A stretch of DNA of 12,489 nucleotides from an uncultured Actinomycetes bacterium (GTDB lineage: Bacteria > Actinomycetota > Actinomycetes > S36-B12): contig CAINGG010000258.1 of assembly GCA_903848435.1 (NCBI GenBank), forward strand, positions 1-12,489, written 5' to 3'. Below the pieces are notes generated by a model. It was not told where the DNA came from. It worked only from the letters and a program-made list of their open reading frames with translations, and ran no database searches. Both the position numbers and the translations under genes were made by a program. Below, piece by piece: positions 1-6,900 of the stretch (position 1 is its first letter; each line of letters opens with the position of its first letter).

Positions 1-287
1 ACCGGGACGACCCACACCTTGCCGTCTCCGATCTTGCCTGTCTTGGCGCCAGCGACGATGGCATCGACCACTCCATCGACGTCGGCATCGTCGACGACGA
101 CCTCGACGCGCACCTTCGGCACGAGGTCGACGGTGTATTCGGCGCCACGGTAGACCTCAGTGTGGCCACCTTGGCGACCGAAGCCACTGGCCTCGCTCAC
201 GGTCATGCCCTGCACGCCGCGCTCCTCGAGTGCCGTCTTCACATCCTCGAGCTTGAACGGCTTGATGATGGCGGTGACGAGCTTCAT
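1..287 (-). CDS. glnB: Nitrogen regulatory protein PII (3' end cut by window edge)
   Basis: PII signal-transduction protein (GlnB/GlnK family), which senses ATP/ADP and 2-oxoglutarate and controls Amt and nitrogen assimilation partners. The 95 complete visible codons start MKLVTAIIKPFKLEDVK, the standard PII N-terminus. The T-loop reads EVYRGAEYTVDLVPK, with Arg47 (the residue that plugs the AmtB pore in the E. coli complex) and Tyr51. Tyr51 is uridylylated in proteobacteria and adenylylated in actinobacteria. The second nucleotide-binding segment (TGKIGDGKVWV, residues 83-93) is present. The family is about 112 residues, so roughly 16 are missing beyond the left edge. The ATG follows the amt TAG with no base between, and AGGGGAGAGG at the end of amt serves as its ribosome binding site. 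Cotranscription with amt marks it as a GlnK-type PII dedicated to the ammonium channel; the symbol glnK would be equally valid. Confidence 0.97.
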   Translation of the reverse strand, partial: MKLVTAIIKPFKLEDVKTALEERGVQGMTVSEASGFGRQGGHTEVYRGAEYTVDLVPKVRVEVVVDDADVDGVVDAIVAGAKTGKIGDGKVWVVP

Positions 288-1619
288 CTACCTCTCCCCT
301 CCGTGCGATGAGCGACCGGCGCCGGCGAGGACCCCGCCGCCGCCCGAGTCGCCGAGTTCGTACGCCGATTCCGCGTGGGCGGCCACGTCGATGCCCGAGA
401 GCTCATCGTCGCGGCTGATGCGCAGGCCGATGGTGGCCTTGATGATGAACGCCAGGATCAAGGTCACGATGAAGGAATAGCCCATCACGGCGAAGGCGCC
501 GATGGCCTGCGTGCCGAGCAAGCCCCAGCCTCCGCCGTAGAGCAATCCGTCCTTGCCGAGCTCGTTGACCTCGGTGGTCGCGAAGAAGCCGATGAGCAGG
601 CACCCGACGATGCCGCCGACCAGGTGCACGCCGACGACGTCGAGCGAGTCGTCGTAGCCCAATCGGTACTTCAACGTGACGGCGAAGGCGCAGATGACGC
701 CGGCCAGCAGTCCGATCACGATCGCGCCCCACGGCGCGACGAACGCACACGCCGGGGTGATCGCGACGAGGGCCGCGATGGCGCCGGATGCGGCACCAAG
801 GCTCGTGGCGTGGCCGTCGCGAATCTTCTCGACGAGGAGCCAGCCCAGGATGCCCGCTGCCGTGGCGACCATCGTGTTGGTGAAGGCCAGAGCCGCGACC
901 TGGCCCGCACCTAGCGCCGAGCCGGCGTTGAAGCCGAACCATCCGAAGAAGAGCAGCGCGGCACCGAGGAGGACGAAGGGCAGGCTGTGCGGCTTCATGG
1001 GCACGCGGCCGAAGCCGACCCGCTTGCCGATCACAATGACCAGGGCCAGGGCTGCTGCGCCCGCGTTGATGTGAACGGCGGTCCCGCCGGCGAAGTCCAG
1101 GACGCCGAGGTTGGCCAGCCATCCGGCGCCCGAGCCGCCGAGCTCCTCGTTGCCGAAGTCGAAGACCCAGTGGGCGACCGGAAAGTAGACGAGGGTGGCC
1201 CACACCGCGGCGAAGATGCCCCAGGCGAGGAACTTCGTGCGATCGGCGATGGCCCCCGTGATGAGCGCGACCGTGATGACGGCGAACATCAGCTGGAACA
1301 TCGAGAAGATGAGCGCCGGGATCGGGTAGACGCCTCCGTTCACCGCGAGCTGGCCCACGAGGCCCTGCAGGCCCGACCACGACAGGTCGCCGATGAAGCC
1401 GTTGCCGCCGTCCCCGAAGGCGATCGAGTAGCCGAAGGCAACCCACAGGATCGTCACGATCCCGATGGCCAGGAACGACATCATCATCATGTTGAGCACG
1501 CTCTTGGCGCGGACCATCCCCCCGTAGAAGAACGCGACGCCGGGCGTCATCAGCAGGACGAGCGCGGCGGCCATGAGCACCCAGGCGGTGTCGCCTGCGC
1601 TGAGCTCGATTCCCTCCAT
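288..1619 (-). CDS. amt: Ammonium channel/transporter Amt
   Basis: Trimeric inner-membrane ammonium channel of the Amt/MEP/Rh family, 443 residues, multi-spanning throughout. The N-terminal part has the family motif around residues 24-40 (TPGVAFFYGGMVRAKS). Pore features are visible: Trp151 in the AHWVF segment, Asp175 in DFAGGTAVH, and the twin-histidine pair His183 and His331 that conducts ammonium in E. coli AmtB (His168/His318). Phe108 and the FGWFGF segment near 225-230 fit the phenylalanine gate. The cytoplasmic tail (GLRISRDDELSGID) is the conserved PII-contacting region; a Gly/Ser-rich extension of about 20 residues follows and is unusual. The frame is open upstream to 1832, but the start at 1619 is chosen because AAGGAGGA lies just upstream and MEGIELSAGDTAWVL aligns with other Amt N-termini. 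It is the first gene of an amt-glnB pair, separated from ftsY by 151 bases with a GlnR-like box, so nitrogen-responsive control is likely. Confidence 0.97.
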   Translation of the reverse strand: MEGIELSAGDTAWVLMAAALVLLMTPGVAFFYGGMVRAKSVLNMMMMSFLAIGIVTILWVAFGYSIAFGDGGNGFIGDLSWSGLQGLVGQLAVNGGVYPIPALIFSMFQLMFAVITVALITGAIADRTKFLAWGIFAAVWATLVYFPVAHWVFDFGNEELGGSGAGWLANLGVLDFAGGTAVHINAGAAALALVIVIGKRVGFGRVPMKPHSLPFVLLGAALLFFGWFGFNAGSALGAGQVAALAFTNTMVATAAGILGWLLVEKIRDGHATSLGAASGAIAALVAITPACAFVAPWGAIVIGLLAGVICAFAVTLKYRLGYDDSLDVVGVHLVGGIVGCLLIGFFATTEVNELGKDGLLYGGGWGLLGTQAIGAFAVMGYSFIVTLILAFIIKATIGLRISRDDELSGIDVAAHAESAYELGDSGGGGVLAGAGRSSHGGER

Positions 1620-1624
1620 CCGTT

Positions 1625-1632
1625 TCCTCCTT
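1625..1632 (-). promoter_or_regulatory. Ribosome binding site that fixes the amt start
   Basis: AAGGAGGA on the minus strand lies five bases upstream of the ATG at 1619. It is a near-perfect Shine-Dalgarno sequence and settles the start of amt against the in-frame upstream extension to 1832, which would overlap the end of ftsY and encode a low-complexity arginine/proline-rich stretch. Confidence 0.85.
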
Positions 1633-1664
1633 CGCACCCGAGGTGTCGCCCCACACCCCGCCAC

Positions 1665-1681
1665 GGCCGCCGGTTGCGGCC
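1665..1681 (-). terminator. GC-only hairpin in the ftsY-amt gap
   Basis: A perfect 6-bp inverted repeat, GGCCGC and GCGGCC around a 5-base loop, sits about 46 bases upstream of the amt start. There is no T-run after it on the minus strand, so it is not a classical intrinsic terminator. It could be a tail-less actinobacterial terminator for ftsY, a leader hairpin of amt, or chance in GC-rich DNA. Seen directly as an inverted repeat; the role is inference. Confidence 0.25.
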
Positions 1682-1758
1682 TGCCCCGGAGTCTTGGCGC
1701 AGGTTGTTGCGCGAGATGGCCGCGCGTGTTTCGCGCCGGTGAAGGATCGGCGCGGCGG

Positions 1759-1774
1759 GTTACGTCGGTGTTAC
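1759..1774 (-). promoter_or_regulatory. Candidate GlnR operator upstream of amt-glnB
   Basis: On the minus strand two identical GTAAC pentamers are separated by exactly six bases (GTAAC-n6-GTAAC, 11-bp period), overlapping the ftsY TAA stop and lying about 140 bases upstream of the amt ATG. The actinobacterial GlnR site is usually written gTnAC-n6-GaAAC, so this differs at one defined position. The 11-bp spacing suits a direct-repeat site for an OmpR-type regulator. amt-glnK(-glnD) is an established GlnR target in Streptomyces and mycobacteria, so site and context agree. A further GAAAC half-site lies at 1728-1732 but is out of register. I could not identify a convincing -10 hexamer downstream. 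Confidence 0.5.
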
Positions 1775-2973
1775 GCCGGGTCGGCGAGGAGGGCGTCGAC
1801 GAACTGGTCGGCGGAGAACGGGGCGAGGTCATCAGGCCCCTCGCCGAGCCCGACGAGCTTGACGGGCACGCCGAGCTCGCGCTGGACCGCCACGACGATG
1901 CCTCCCTTGGCCGTGCCGTCGAGCTTGGTCAGCACGATGCCGGTGACGTCGACGACCTCGGAGAACACCCGCGCCTGGGTGAGCCCGTTCTGCCCGGTCG
2001 TCGCGTCAAGGACCAGGAGAACCTCGTCGACCGGACCCTGCTTCTCGATTACCCGCTTGACCTTGCCCAGCTCGTCCATGAGGCCGACTTTGGTGTGCAG
2101 TCGGCCAGCGGTATCGATGACCACCGTGTCGGCAGCACCCTCGGCCCCGACGCGGACCGCATCGAAGGCAACAGCCGCGGGATCGCCGCCCTCGGGGCCG
2201 CGCACCACGGCCGCCCCGACGCGATCGCCCCATGTCTGCAGCTGCTCGGCCGCTGCCGCACGGAAGGTGTCGGCCGCACCCAGCACGACCGTGCGCCCGT
2301 CGGCGATCAGCAGACGTCCGAGCTTGCCTGTGGTGGTGGTCTTGCCCGTGCCATTGACGCCGACGACGAGCACGACCGCGGGCCGGCCATCGCACGACGT
2401 GCGCAATGAGCGATCCATGTCGGGGCCGACGAGATCGATGAGCTCCCCGCGCAAGAGCGCTCGCGCAGCCTCGGCGTCGCGGGGCGCCTCGGCGCGCACC
2501 CTGGTGCGCAGCCGTTCCATCAGGTCGCTCGTGGCCTGCACGCCCAGATCGGCGGTGAGCAGCGTCTCCTCGATCTCATCCCAGGTGGCCTGGTCGACGG
2601 TGTCGCGCGACAGCAGGGAGAGCAGGCCGCGCCCGAGGGTGCTTTGCGAGCGGGCAAGACGACGCCGCAGACGCAGGAAGCGCCCGGCCGCCGGCTCGGG
2701 GACTTCGACCTCCAGGACTGCTTCGAGTTCGCCGGCCGACGGTTCCTCGAGGAGTGCCGTCGCGCCAAGGACGCTCGAGTCGACCGCCTGCTCGACCGAG
2801 CGGCGCGACGTTTCGCGTGGCACCGTGTCGTCATCGCCGACGCCGGGCGCGTAGTCGATGCCCGGTCGAGGAGTGACCTTGGGCTCGCCCCGACGCCCCA
2901 CGACGAGGGCGACCGCGATGCCGATGACGACAAGCAGGGCAAGGCCGATCACGACGTAGTGGATCGTGGTCAC
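1771..2973 (-). CDS. ftsY: Signal recognition particle receptor FtsY
   Basis: SRP receptor GTPase, 400 residues, which docks ribosome-Ffh-nascent chain complexes at the membrane for cotranslational insertion. Residues about 6-26 form a hydrophobic helix (VVIGLALLVVIGIAVALVV), so this FtsY has its own N-terminal membrane anchor, as is common in actinobacteria. An acidic, variable A region follows to about residue 95, then the N domain (about 100-195) and the G domain: G1 GVNGTGKT (205-212), DTFRAAA (235-241), DTAGR (287-291), TKLDGTAKGG (349-358) and the closing GEGPDDLAPF. All GTPase motifs are intact. The start is GTG with AAAGGA seven bases upstream; it lies 36 bases after the smc stop, so smc and ftsY are probably cotranscribed, an arrangement common in bacteria. 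The annotation is secure; only the exact operon boundary is inferred. Confidence 0.97.
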   Translation of the reverse strand: MTTIHYVVIGLALLVVIGIAVALVVGRRGEPKVTPRPGIDYAPGVGDDDTVPRETSRRSVEQAVDSSVLGATALLEEPSAGELEAVLEVEVPEPAAGRFLRLRRRLARSQSTLGRGLLSLLSRDTVDQATWDEIEETLLTADLGVQATSDLMERLRTRVRAEAPRDAEAARALLRGELIDLVGPDMDRSLRTSCDGRPAVVLVVGVNGTGKTTTTGKLGRLLIADGRTVVLGAADTFRAAAAEQLQTWGDRVGAAVVRGPEGGDPAAVAFDAVRVGAEGAADTVVIDTAGRLHTKVGLMDELGKVKRVIEKQGPVDEVLLVLDATTGQNGLTQARVFSEVVDVTGIVLTKLDGTAKGGIVVAVQRELGVPVKLVGLGEGPDDLAPFSADQFVDALLADPA

Positions 2974-3009
2974 GGTGCGTTCCTTTCAGAGCGTCTGACG
3001 GGCCAACGA

Positions 3010-6000
3010 CTAGGCGGAGGCGGGCTCGCGCTCTCGTAGGCGCTGACCAACGATCTGCGTCACTCCATCGCCTCGCATGGAAACGCCGTAGAGGGCGTCG
3101 GCAATCTCCATGGTGCGCTTTTGGTGAGTGACGACGATGAGCTGCGAGCTCTGCCGCAACTCATCGATCGCATCGATGAGCCTTTGCAGGTTGACGTCAT
3201 CAAGGGCGGCCTCGACCTCGTCGAGGACGTAGAAGGGACTCGGGCGCGCCTTGAAGAGCGCGATCAGGAAGGCCACTGCGGTCAGCGATCGCTCGCCTCC
3301 GGAGAGCAGGGACAGGCGCTTGATCTTCTTGCCCGGAGGGCGAGCCTCGACGTCGACACCCGTCGTGAGCATGCTGTCGGGATCGGTCAGGACCAGTCGT
3401 CCGTCACCACCGGGGAAGAGCCGCGCGAACACATGCTCGAACTCGCGGGCGGTGTCTTCGTAGGCCTCCGTGAAGACGCGCTCCACGCGCTCGTCGACCT
3501 CCCTGACGATCTCCATGAGGTCCTGCCGCGAGCGCTTGAGGTCCTCGACCTGCTCGGTGAGGAACCGCAGGCGTTCCTCGAGCGCGGTGAACTCCTCCAA
3601 GGCGAGCGGATTGACCTTGCCGAGCAGGGCCAGGCCGCGTTCAGCCGAGCGCAGTCGGCGCTCCTGCTGGGCACGGTCGAAGGGATACGGCTCTGGGACC
3701 GGCGCAGCGGGGTCGACCTCCTCGTCGGGGCCCGGGGGCGTCGGCGGGACGAGTTGATCGGGCCCGTATTCGGCGACGAGGGCATCGGGATCGATGCCGA
3801 ACTCCTCGATCACGCGCGCCTCGAGCTGCTCGATACGCAGGCGCTGCTCGGCGCGCGCGACCTCATCGCGATGCACCGAGTCGGTGAGGCGTTCCATCTC
3901 AGCGCCTAGCTCGCGCAGGTGTGCACGGACTGACTGCGCCTCGCGCTCACGCTCGGCCTGCGCCTCCTCCAGTCGTCGCCGGTCGCTATCGGCGACCGCT
4001 AGCGACATCTCCAGTCGTCGCAGGACGACGTCAGCACCGCGTGCGACCGCGCCGGCGACCTCGGCCTCGCGCGCGCGGCGCTCACGGCGCTCGATCGCGC
4101 GACGGCGCGTGGCCCGCTCATTGTGCGCGGCCCGCTCCAGCGACTCCGCACGCGCGGCGAGCGAGGACTGACGCTCCTCGCCGGTGCGCACCGCCAGACG
4201 TGCTTCGACCTCGTGCGCACGGGCCTGCTCCGTCAGGGCGGCGAACTCCACGCGTCGATCCGGCAGTTCCTCGCCGGGCTGCTCGCCCTGCGCGGCGGCG
4301 AGGCGCTCCTCGAGCTCGGCGAGCGTTGCCTCGTCGGCACCGAGCGCCTCCAGGGCTGCCTGCTCGATCGAGGCCAGGCGATCAGCCTCGGCCGTTGCCG
4401 CCCGGGCCGCTTGGCCGAGCAGGCCCAGTTGCTCGGCGATGGCAGCCAGTCGCGCATCCGACTCGTGCAATCGGGCGAGCGCCGCCTCGGCAGCATCGGT
4501 GGCCGCACGCTGCGCATCGACGGCAGCCGCGAGTTCGAAACGCACCCGCTCCAATCGGTGCTGCACGTCGTCAAGCGCTCGTTCGGCCTCGTCGACGGCG
4601 GCCTGGATCTCCAGCAGGGTCGGTGCCTCGCCGGATCCACCGATCGCGTGGGTGGCGGTGACGAGGTCTCCATCGCGGGTGACGACGGTGATGCCGCTCG
4701 TGCGCAGCCCGGCAGCCGAGTCGAGTGAATCCACCAGCGCAACGTCTCCGAGGCGCGAGCGCAGGGCGTCGAGCAAGTCTCGCGGGCCATCCACGACGGC
4801 CGACAACCAGCGCGCGCCAGCGGGGGCAGGGCGCTCGGCCGGAACGGACGACGGCGTGCCGTCAAGGACGATCACGGCAGCACGACCGGCCGAATCGCGG
4901 TGGAGCAGCATCAGGCCAGCGATGGCGGCCCCGGCATCGCGGACGACAACCGCATCGGACAGCGGACCGAGGGCTGCAGCCACGGCGCGCTCATAGCCGG
5001 CTTCGATCGCGAGCATGGAGGCGACTGAGCCCACGACCCCGGCCGTCTCGCCAGCGCGCAGCAACGTGCCCGCTCCGTCGCCGCGCGACAGGCTGAGGCG
5101 AAGTGCTTCCAGTCGTGCGGTGAGTGCCGCTCGCTCGCGCTCGTGATCACGCTCATCCGATCGCAACTGCTCGACGCGCGTATCGGCCTCGGCCAGCCCA
5201 CGCTGCGTGCCTTCGTAGTCCGTATCGAGCCCGCGCTCGCCCGCATCGAGACCGGCGACCTGGCTCTCCAGGGCCGTGAAGTCGCGCTGGGCCTCGGCTG
5301 CACGAGCCCGAGCGTCCTCTCGCTGCACAGCGAGTCGATCGATCTCGGACTGGCGGGCTTCCAGGCGCGAACGCGCGGCCGCCACTCGGCCGGTCAACCG
5401 GGCCATGCCCTCGCGACGATCCGCAGCAGCGCGCGCTTCTTGCTGCACGCGGCGCTCCTCGCCCGCCTGCTGCTGCTCGGCTGCCTGGCGCGCGCGAGAC
5501 GCCTCGGCCAGAGCACTGTTCAATTGAGCGACCTCGCCGGCCAGCGCCCGCTCCTCGTTGCGCACGCCCGCAGCCTCGGCTTCGAGGGCATCAGGGTCGC
5601 GACCGGCCTGCACGTCGTCCTCGACCTCGGGAACGATCAATCGGAGCCGCTCGGCAGCCAACGATGCGGTGCCCAGCAATCGCTCACGCAGTGCCGACAG
5701 GCCAAACCATGTCTCCTGCGCGGACACCAGGATTGGTGCATCGGCCTGCAGGTCAGCCTCGAGCGCGGCTTCGCGTGCCGTGGTTGTCGCCAGGGCGATC
5801 TCGACCTCCTGCCGGCGTTCGCGCAATGCCGTCTCGTCGGCGACCTCGGCCGCCAGCGCCGTGCGGAAGATCATGAGGTCATCGGCAAGCAGCCGCAGCC
5901 GTGAGTCGCGCGCCTCCGCCTGAATGGTCGCCGCCCTTCGCGCCACCTCTGCCTGACGGCCGAGGGGCTTGAGCTGTCGGCGCAACTCGGTCGTGAGGTC

Positions 6001-6576
6001 GGTCAGGCGGGTGAGGTTGCCCTGCATCGCTTCGAGCTTGCGCAGGGCCTTCTCCTTGCGCTTGCGGTGCTTCAGGACTCCCGCGGCCTCCTCGATGAAC
6101 CCGCGTCGGTCCTCCGGGGTGGCGTGCAAGATCGTGTCGAGCTGGCCCTGCCCGACGATGACGTGCATCTCACGGCCGATACCCGAGTCGGAGAGAAGTT
6201 CCTGGACGTCGAGGAGGCGGCACGGCGTGCCGTTGATGGCGTATTCGGACCCGCCGTTGCGAAAGAGCGTCCGCGAGATCGTGACCTCGGTGTAGTCGAT
6301 GGGCAGCGCGCCGTCGGTGTTGTCGATGGTGAGCGCGACCTCGGCGCGGCCGAGCGGCGCACGGCCCGCCGTTCCAGCGAAGATGACATCGGCCATCGCG
6401 CCACCGCGCAGCGACTTGGCCCCCTGCTCCCCCATGACCCACGCAAGCGCATCGACGATGTTGGACTTGCCGGATCCGTTGGGGCCGACCACGCAGGTGA
6501 CGCCGGGCTCGAAGGCGAGCGTCGTAGCGGACGCGAACGACTTGAAGCCCTTGAGAGTCAGGCTCTTCAGGTGCAC
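3010..6576 (-). CDS. smc: Chromosome partition/condensin protein SMC
   Basis: SMC ATPase, 1188 residues, full length for the family; it works with ScpA/ScpB to organise and segregate the chromosome. The N-terminal head has Walker A GPNGSGKS (31-38) and the Q-loop VGQGQLDTIL (141-150). Residues about 160-500 and 655-940 are long charged coiled coils. The hinge spans about 505-650 (GVVGSVASMLAIEAGYERAVAAA onward). A proline/acid-rich linker (about 943-965, starting VPPTPPGPDEE) precedes KVNPLALEEF, an insert also seen in other actinobacterial SMCs. The C-terminal head has the signature LSGGERS (about 1091-1097), Walker B with Asp1119-Glu1120 and the switch histidine at about 1151. The start is GTG, giving MHLKSLTLKGFKSFA, with GGGAGG nine bases upstream. 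That ribosome binding site lies within a predicted hairpin. A 92-base gap separates it from the upstream small gene, suggesting it may have its own promoter. Confidence 0.98.
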   Translation of the reverse strand: MHLKSLTLKGFKSFASATTLAFEPGVTCVVGPNGSGKSNIVDALAWVMGEQGAKSLRGGAMADVIFAGTAGRAPLGRAEVALTIDNTDGALPIDYTEVTISRTLFRNGGSEYAINGTPCRLLDVQELLSDSGIGREMHVIVGQGQLDTILHATPEDRRGFIEEAAGVLKHRKRKEKALRKLEAMQGNLTRLTDLTTELRRQLKPLGRQAEVARRAATIQAEARDSRLRLLADDLMIFRTALAAEVADETALRERRQEVEIALATTTAREAALEADLQADAPILVSAQETWFGLSALRERLLGTASLAAERLRLIVPEVEDDVQAGRDPDALEAEAAGVRNEERALAGEVAQLNSALAEASRARQAAEQQQAGEERRVQQEARAAADRREGMARLTGRVAAARSRLEARQSEIDRLAVQREDARARAAEAQRDFTALESQVAGLDAGERGLDTDYEGTQRGLAEADTRVEQLRSDERDHERERAALTARLEALRLSLSRGDGAGTLLRAGETAGVVGSVASMLAIEAGYERAVAAALGPLSDAVVVRDAGAAIAGLMLLHRDSAGRAAVIVLDGTPSSVPAERPAPAGARWLSAVVDGPRDLLDALRSRLGDVALVDSLDSAAGLRTSGITVVTRDGDLVTATHAIGGSGEAPTLLEIQAAVDEAERALDDVQHRLERVRFELAAAVDAQRAATDAAEAALARLHESDARLAAIAEQLGLLGQAARAATAEADRLASIEQAALEALGADEATLAELEERLAAAQGEQPGEELPDRRVEFAALTEQARAHEVEARLAVRTGEERQSSLAARAESLERAAHNERATRRRAIERRERRAREAEVAGAVARGADVVLRRLEMSLAVADSDRRRLEEAQAEREREAQSVRAHLRELGAEMERLTDSVHRDEVARAEQRLRIEQLEARVIEEFGIDPDALVAEYGPDQLVPPTPPGPDEEVDPAAPVPEPYPFDRAQQERRLRSAERGLALLGKVNPLALEEFTALEERLRFLTEQVEDLKRSRQDLMEIVREVDERVERVFTEAYEDTAREFEHVFARLFPGGDGRLVLTDPDSMLTTGVDVEARPPGKKIKRLSLLSGGERSLTAVAFLIALFKARPSPFYVLDEVEAALDDVNLQRLIDAIDELRQSSQLIVVTHQKRTMEIADALYGVSMRGDGVTQIVGQRLREREPASA

Positions 6577-6584
6577 GCGCTCTC

Positions 6585-6609
6585 GCCTCCCGACGGTGTC
6601 GGGCGAGGC
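6585..6609 (-). promoter_or_regulatory. Hairpin covering the smc ribosome binding site
   Basis: Inverted repeat in the smc leader. CCCGAC (6589-6594) and GTCGGG (6598-6603) pair around a 3-base loop. Beyond a 2-base bulge (6604-6605), GCCT (6585-6588) pairs with AGGC (6606-6609), giving a 10-bp, almost all-GC stem. On the transcript (minus) strand the smc Shine-Dalgarno GGGAGG (6586-6591) is wholly inside one arm, nine bases from the GTG. Pairing is read directly from the sequence; control of translation is inference. Confidence 0.4.
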
Positions 6610-6623
6610 AGACGCGGCCCCGC

Positions 6624-6637
6624 TGACGACGTCGTCA
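6624..6637. promoter_or_regulatory. 14-bp perfect palindrome in the smc leader
   Basis: TGACGACGTCGTCA is a perfect 14-bp palindrome in the 92-base gap between smc and the upstream small gene. It abuts and overlaps by one base the hexamer TAGGGT (6637-6642 on the minus strand), which fits the actinobacterial -10 pattern TANNNT. A dyad at this position would sit over the transcription start of smc, as an operator would. No regulator family is recognised from the half-site, and short palindromes of this composition arise by chance in GC-rich DNA. Confidence 0.3.
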
Positions 6638-6642
6638 CCCTA
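6637..6642 (-). promoter_or_regulatory. Possible -10 hexamer of an smc promoter
   Basis: TAGGGT on the minus strand matches TANNNT and lies about 60 bases upstream of the smc GTG, within a true gap between genes. No good -35 hexamer is seen 16-18 bases upstream (CCTCGT or TCCTCG), so the call rests on the -10 and position alone. Confidence 0.25.
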
Positions 6643-6668
6643 CCTTCGGGGGGTGCGGGACGAGGAGG

Positions 6669-6851
6669 TCAGGAGGTAGTGGCCGCGGAGGCCGTCACCA
6701 GGCCCGGCTCGAGCAGGTCGGCGTCATGGGCCAGGAGAGCCTGGAGCGCCGCGACCTCGGCCTCGAGTTCGCGAACTCGAAGGCGCAGGCGGGTGAGCTC
6801 GGCCAGGAGGCGGGCGTCGGTGCCCACATGCCCGTAGATCGCCTTGCCCAT
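6669..6851 (-). CDS. Small coiled-coil protein of unknown function
   Basis: A 60-residue protein I cannot name. It begins MGKAIYGHVGTDARLL and continues into a leucine-rich heptad stretch (about residues 14-46, for example LRLRVRELEAEVAALQALLA) that should form one coiled-coil helix. The tail (EPGLVTASAATTS) is probably disordered. No membrane segment or cysteines are present. Support for a real gene: it fills a gap between mutM and smc on the same strand, its ATG is preceded by GGGAGGG (spacing short, three bases), and its amphipathic pattern would be lost in the other frames. From memory, similar small actinobacterial proteins with a starting M-x-K-A-x-x-G-x-x-G pattern and a following coiled coil exist, but I cannot verify this here. 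Position next to smc hints at, but does not show, a link to chromosome or cell-division proteins. Confidence 0.7.
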   Translation of the reverse strand: MGKAIYGHVGTDARLLAELTRLRLRVRELEAEVAALQALLAHDADLLEPGLVTASAATTS

Positions 6852-6900
6852 GACCCTCCCTCAGCGGTGGGCCCAGGGTGACAGGCCCGGGGCGGCACCG

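Noticed and set aside
403..1656. 417-residue minus-strand frame in another register over amt
   Set aside because: Arginine/histidine-rich shadow of the transporter; no family features.
1620..1832. N-terminal extension of amt
   Set aside because: It would overlap ftsY, is low-complexity, and the strong AAGGAGGA before the internal ATG at 1619 marks the real start.
2986..2998. Interrupted palindrome TCAGA-n3-TCTGA between smc and ftsY
   Set aside because: Only five pairs and partly AT; too weak to call a terminator or operator. It lies just before the ftsY ribosome binding site, which is the only reason to note it.
160..4171. Long plus-strand reading frames such as 987-1742, 1573-2409, 3121-3909 and 3794-4171
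   Set aside because: They are antisense to amt, ftsY and smc, whose protein families are certain. Their translations are rich in Arg, Ser, Pro and Ala without domain motifs, as expected for antisense frames in GC-rich DNA.
4123..5904. Plus-strand frames of 200-250 residues across the smc coiled coils (4123-4728, 5143-5904)
   Set aside because: They mirror codons for Glu, Arg, Ala and Leu in the coil on the minus strand. No ribosome binding site or recognisable domain.
6869..6888. GGGCC/GGCCC inverted repeat in the mutM to small-gene gap
   Set aside because: Five GC pairs with a 10-base loop and no T-run; expected by chance at this composition.
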